Assembly (NCBI GenBank): GCA_028289725.1
Contig: JANQOH010000370.1
Span: 1-6,042 of the forward strand
Reading direction: 5' to 3'
Source of the DNA: Alphaproteobacteria bacterium
GTDB lineage: Bacteria; Pseudomonadota; Alphaproteobacteria; UBA7887
Length of the DNA stretch: 6,042 bases
This document shows positions 5,453-6,042 of the stretch, piece by piece; position 1 is the stretch's first letter; each line of letters starts with the position of its first letter. A program made the position numbers and the translations under genes. The notes beneath the pieces were generated by a model. The model saw only the letters and a program-made list of their open reading frames with translations. It was not told the origin of the DNA and did no database searches.

Positions 5453-6042
5453 ATGACCGATTTGCCGAGTATTGGCGCCTGGTTGAGAGAATTGGGACTC
5501 GGCGAGCATGAAGCGCTGTTCGCCGAAAACCATATTGATTGGGATGTGCTCGGCGAACTGAGGCCGCAAGATCTTCGCGATATGGGCCTGCCGCTCGGCC
5601 ATCAAAAGCGCTTGCTGCGCGCCATCGCGGCGCTCGATGCAACGCCTGATCTCTCCGCGACCAACGAGGCGCTAAGTCCACAGCGCTTGCCGCCGGAACT
5701 TGACCGCCATGAGCCGTCGGATGGCGAACGCCGCCACATCACAGTCATGTTCTGCGATTTGGTCGGCGCCACGGCGTTCTCCGAACAACTCGACCCGGAA
5801 GACCTCCGCACACTGATGCAGGCCTATCAAAAGGCCTGCGGCGGCGCCGTCGAGCGATATGGCGGCCATGTCGCGCAATATTTGGGCGACGGCCTCATGG
5901 TCTATTTCGGTTGGCCGCAAGCGCATGAAGATGACGCCGAGCGCGCGGTCCGCAGCGGCCGGGACATTATCAACACGATCAAATCGATCGCCGCGCCACG
6001 ACCGCTTCAGGTGCATATCGGAATCGCCAGCGGCACCGTGGT
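5453..6042 (+). CDS. SAM-domain class III adenylate/guanylate cyclase, N-terminal part (3' end outside window)
   Basis: Start of a signalling protein; 196 complete codons are present and the frame is open at the window end. Residues about 5-62 form a SAM (sterile alpha motif) domain for protein-protein contact (IGAWLRELGL, DLRDMGLPLGHQKRLL). Residues from 92 form a class III nucleotidyl cyclase catalytic domain, opening with ERRHITVMFCDLVGAT. Asp102 and Asp146 (YLGDGLM) are the two metal-binding aspartates, and VHIGIASGTVV closes the visible part. The product would be cAMP or cGMP. The Lys that usually reads adenine aligns by eye with Gln142 (AQYLGD), as in mycobacterial Rv0386. Family members with this start usually continue into an AAA-type ATPase and TPR region of about 1000 residues in all; that part lies outside the window. 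It follows the hydrolase by 71 nt and may be only loosely linked to the metabolic genes. Confidence 0.92.
   Translation, partial: MTDLPSIGAWLRELGLGEHEALFAENHIDWDVLGELRPQDLRDMGLPLGHQKRLLRAIAALDATPDLSATNEALSPQRLPPELDRHEPSDGERRHITVMFCDLVGATAFSEQLDPEDLRTLMQAYQKACGGAVERYGGHVAQYLGDGLMVYFGWPQAHEDDAERAVRSGRDIINTIKSIAAPRPLQVHIGIASGTV

Overview
The window is a gene-dense, high-GC stretch from a proteobacterium, most likely an alphaproteobacterium. That placement rests on base composition, on the protein families, and on the pairing of an SCP2-like protein with an alpha/beta hydrolase beside a SAM-domain cyclase; it is not a species call. No rRNA, tRNA, insertion sequence, CRISPR array or phage gene is visible. 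Almost all of the sequence codes for enzymes of lipid, acyl-CoA or alcohol/ketone metabolism, plus the start of one signalling protein.

Left block, plus strand (1-2359): the C-terminal two thirds of an acyl-CoA dehydrogenase (cut by the window start), then 21 nt later a DHRS4-like short-chain dehydrogenase (SDR), then 10 nt later a glutaredoxin-DinB fusion protein. The spacing suggests one operon. A second SDR (2370-3161) lies on the minus strand and ends only 10 nt from the fusion gene, tail to tail.

Divergent centre (3162-3302): a 141-bp gap between the minus-strand SDR and a third, plus-strand SDR. It holds a plausible sigma70-type promoter for the minus-strand gene, with a perfect 10-bp palindrome between its -35 and -10 boxes, which is a classic repressor position.

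Right block, plus strand (3303-6042): the third SDR, a 92-nt gap, an SCP2-like lipid-binding protein whose end overlaps the start of an alpha/beta hydrolase by 11 nt, and then a SAM-domain class III nucleotidyl cyclase that runs off the window end.

Taken together, an acyl-CoA dehydrogenase, three SDRs of different subgroups, a hydrophobic-ligand carrier and a hydrolase look like a catabolic cluster for a hydrophobic or cyclic carboxylic substrate (steroid-, terpenoid- or alicyclic-like). The substrate cannot be read from the sequence. I see no clearly new system. The points most worth a second look are the glutaredoxin-DinB fusion, the apparent loss of the catalytic Glu in the acyl-CoA dehydrogenase, the palindrome inside the predicted promoter, and the Lys-to-Gln change in the cyclase substrate pocket.
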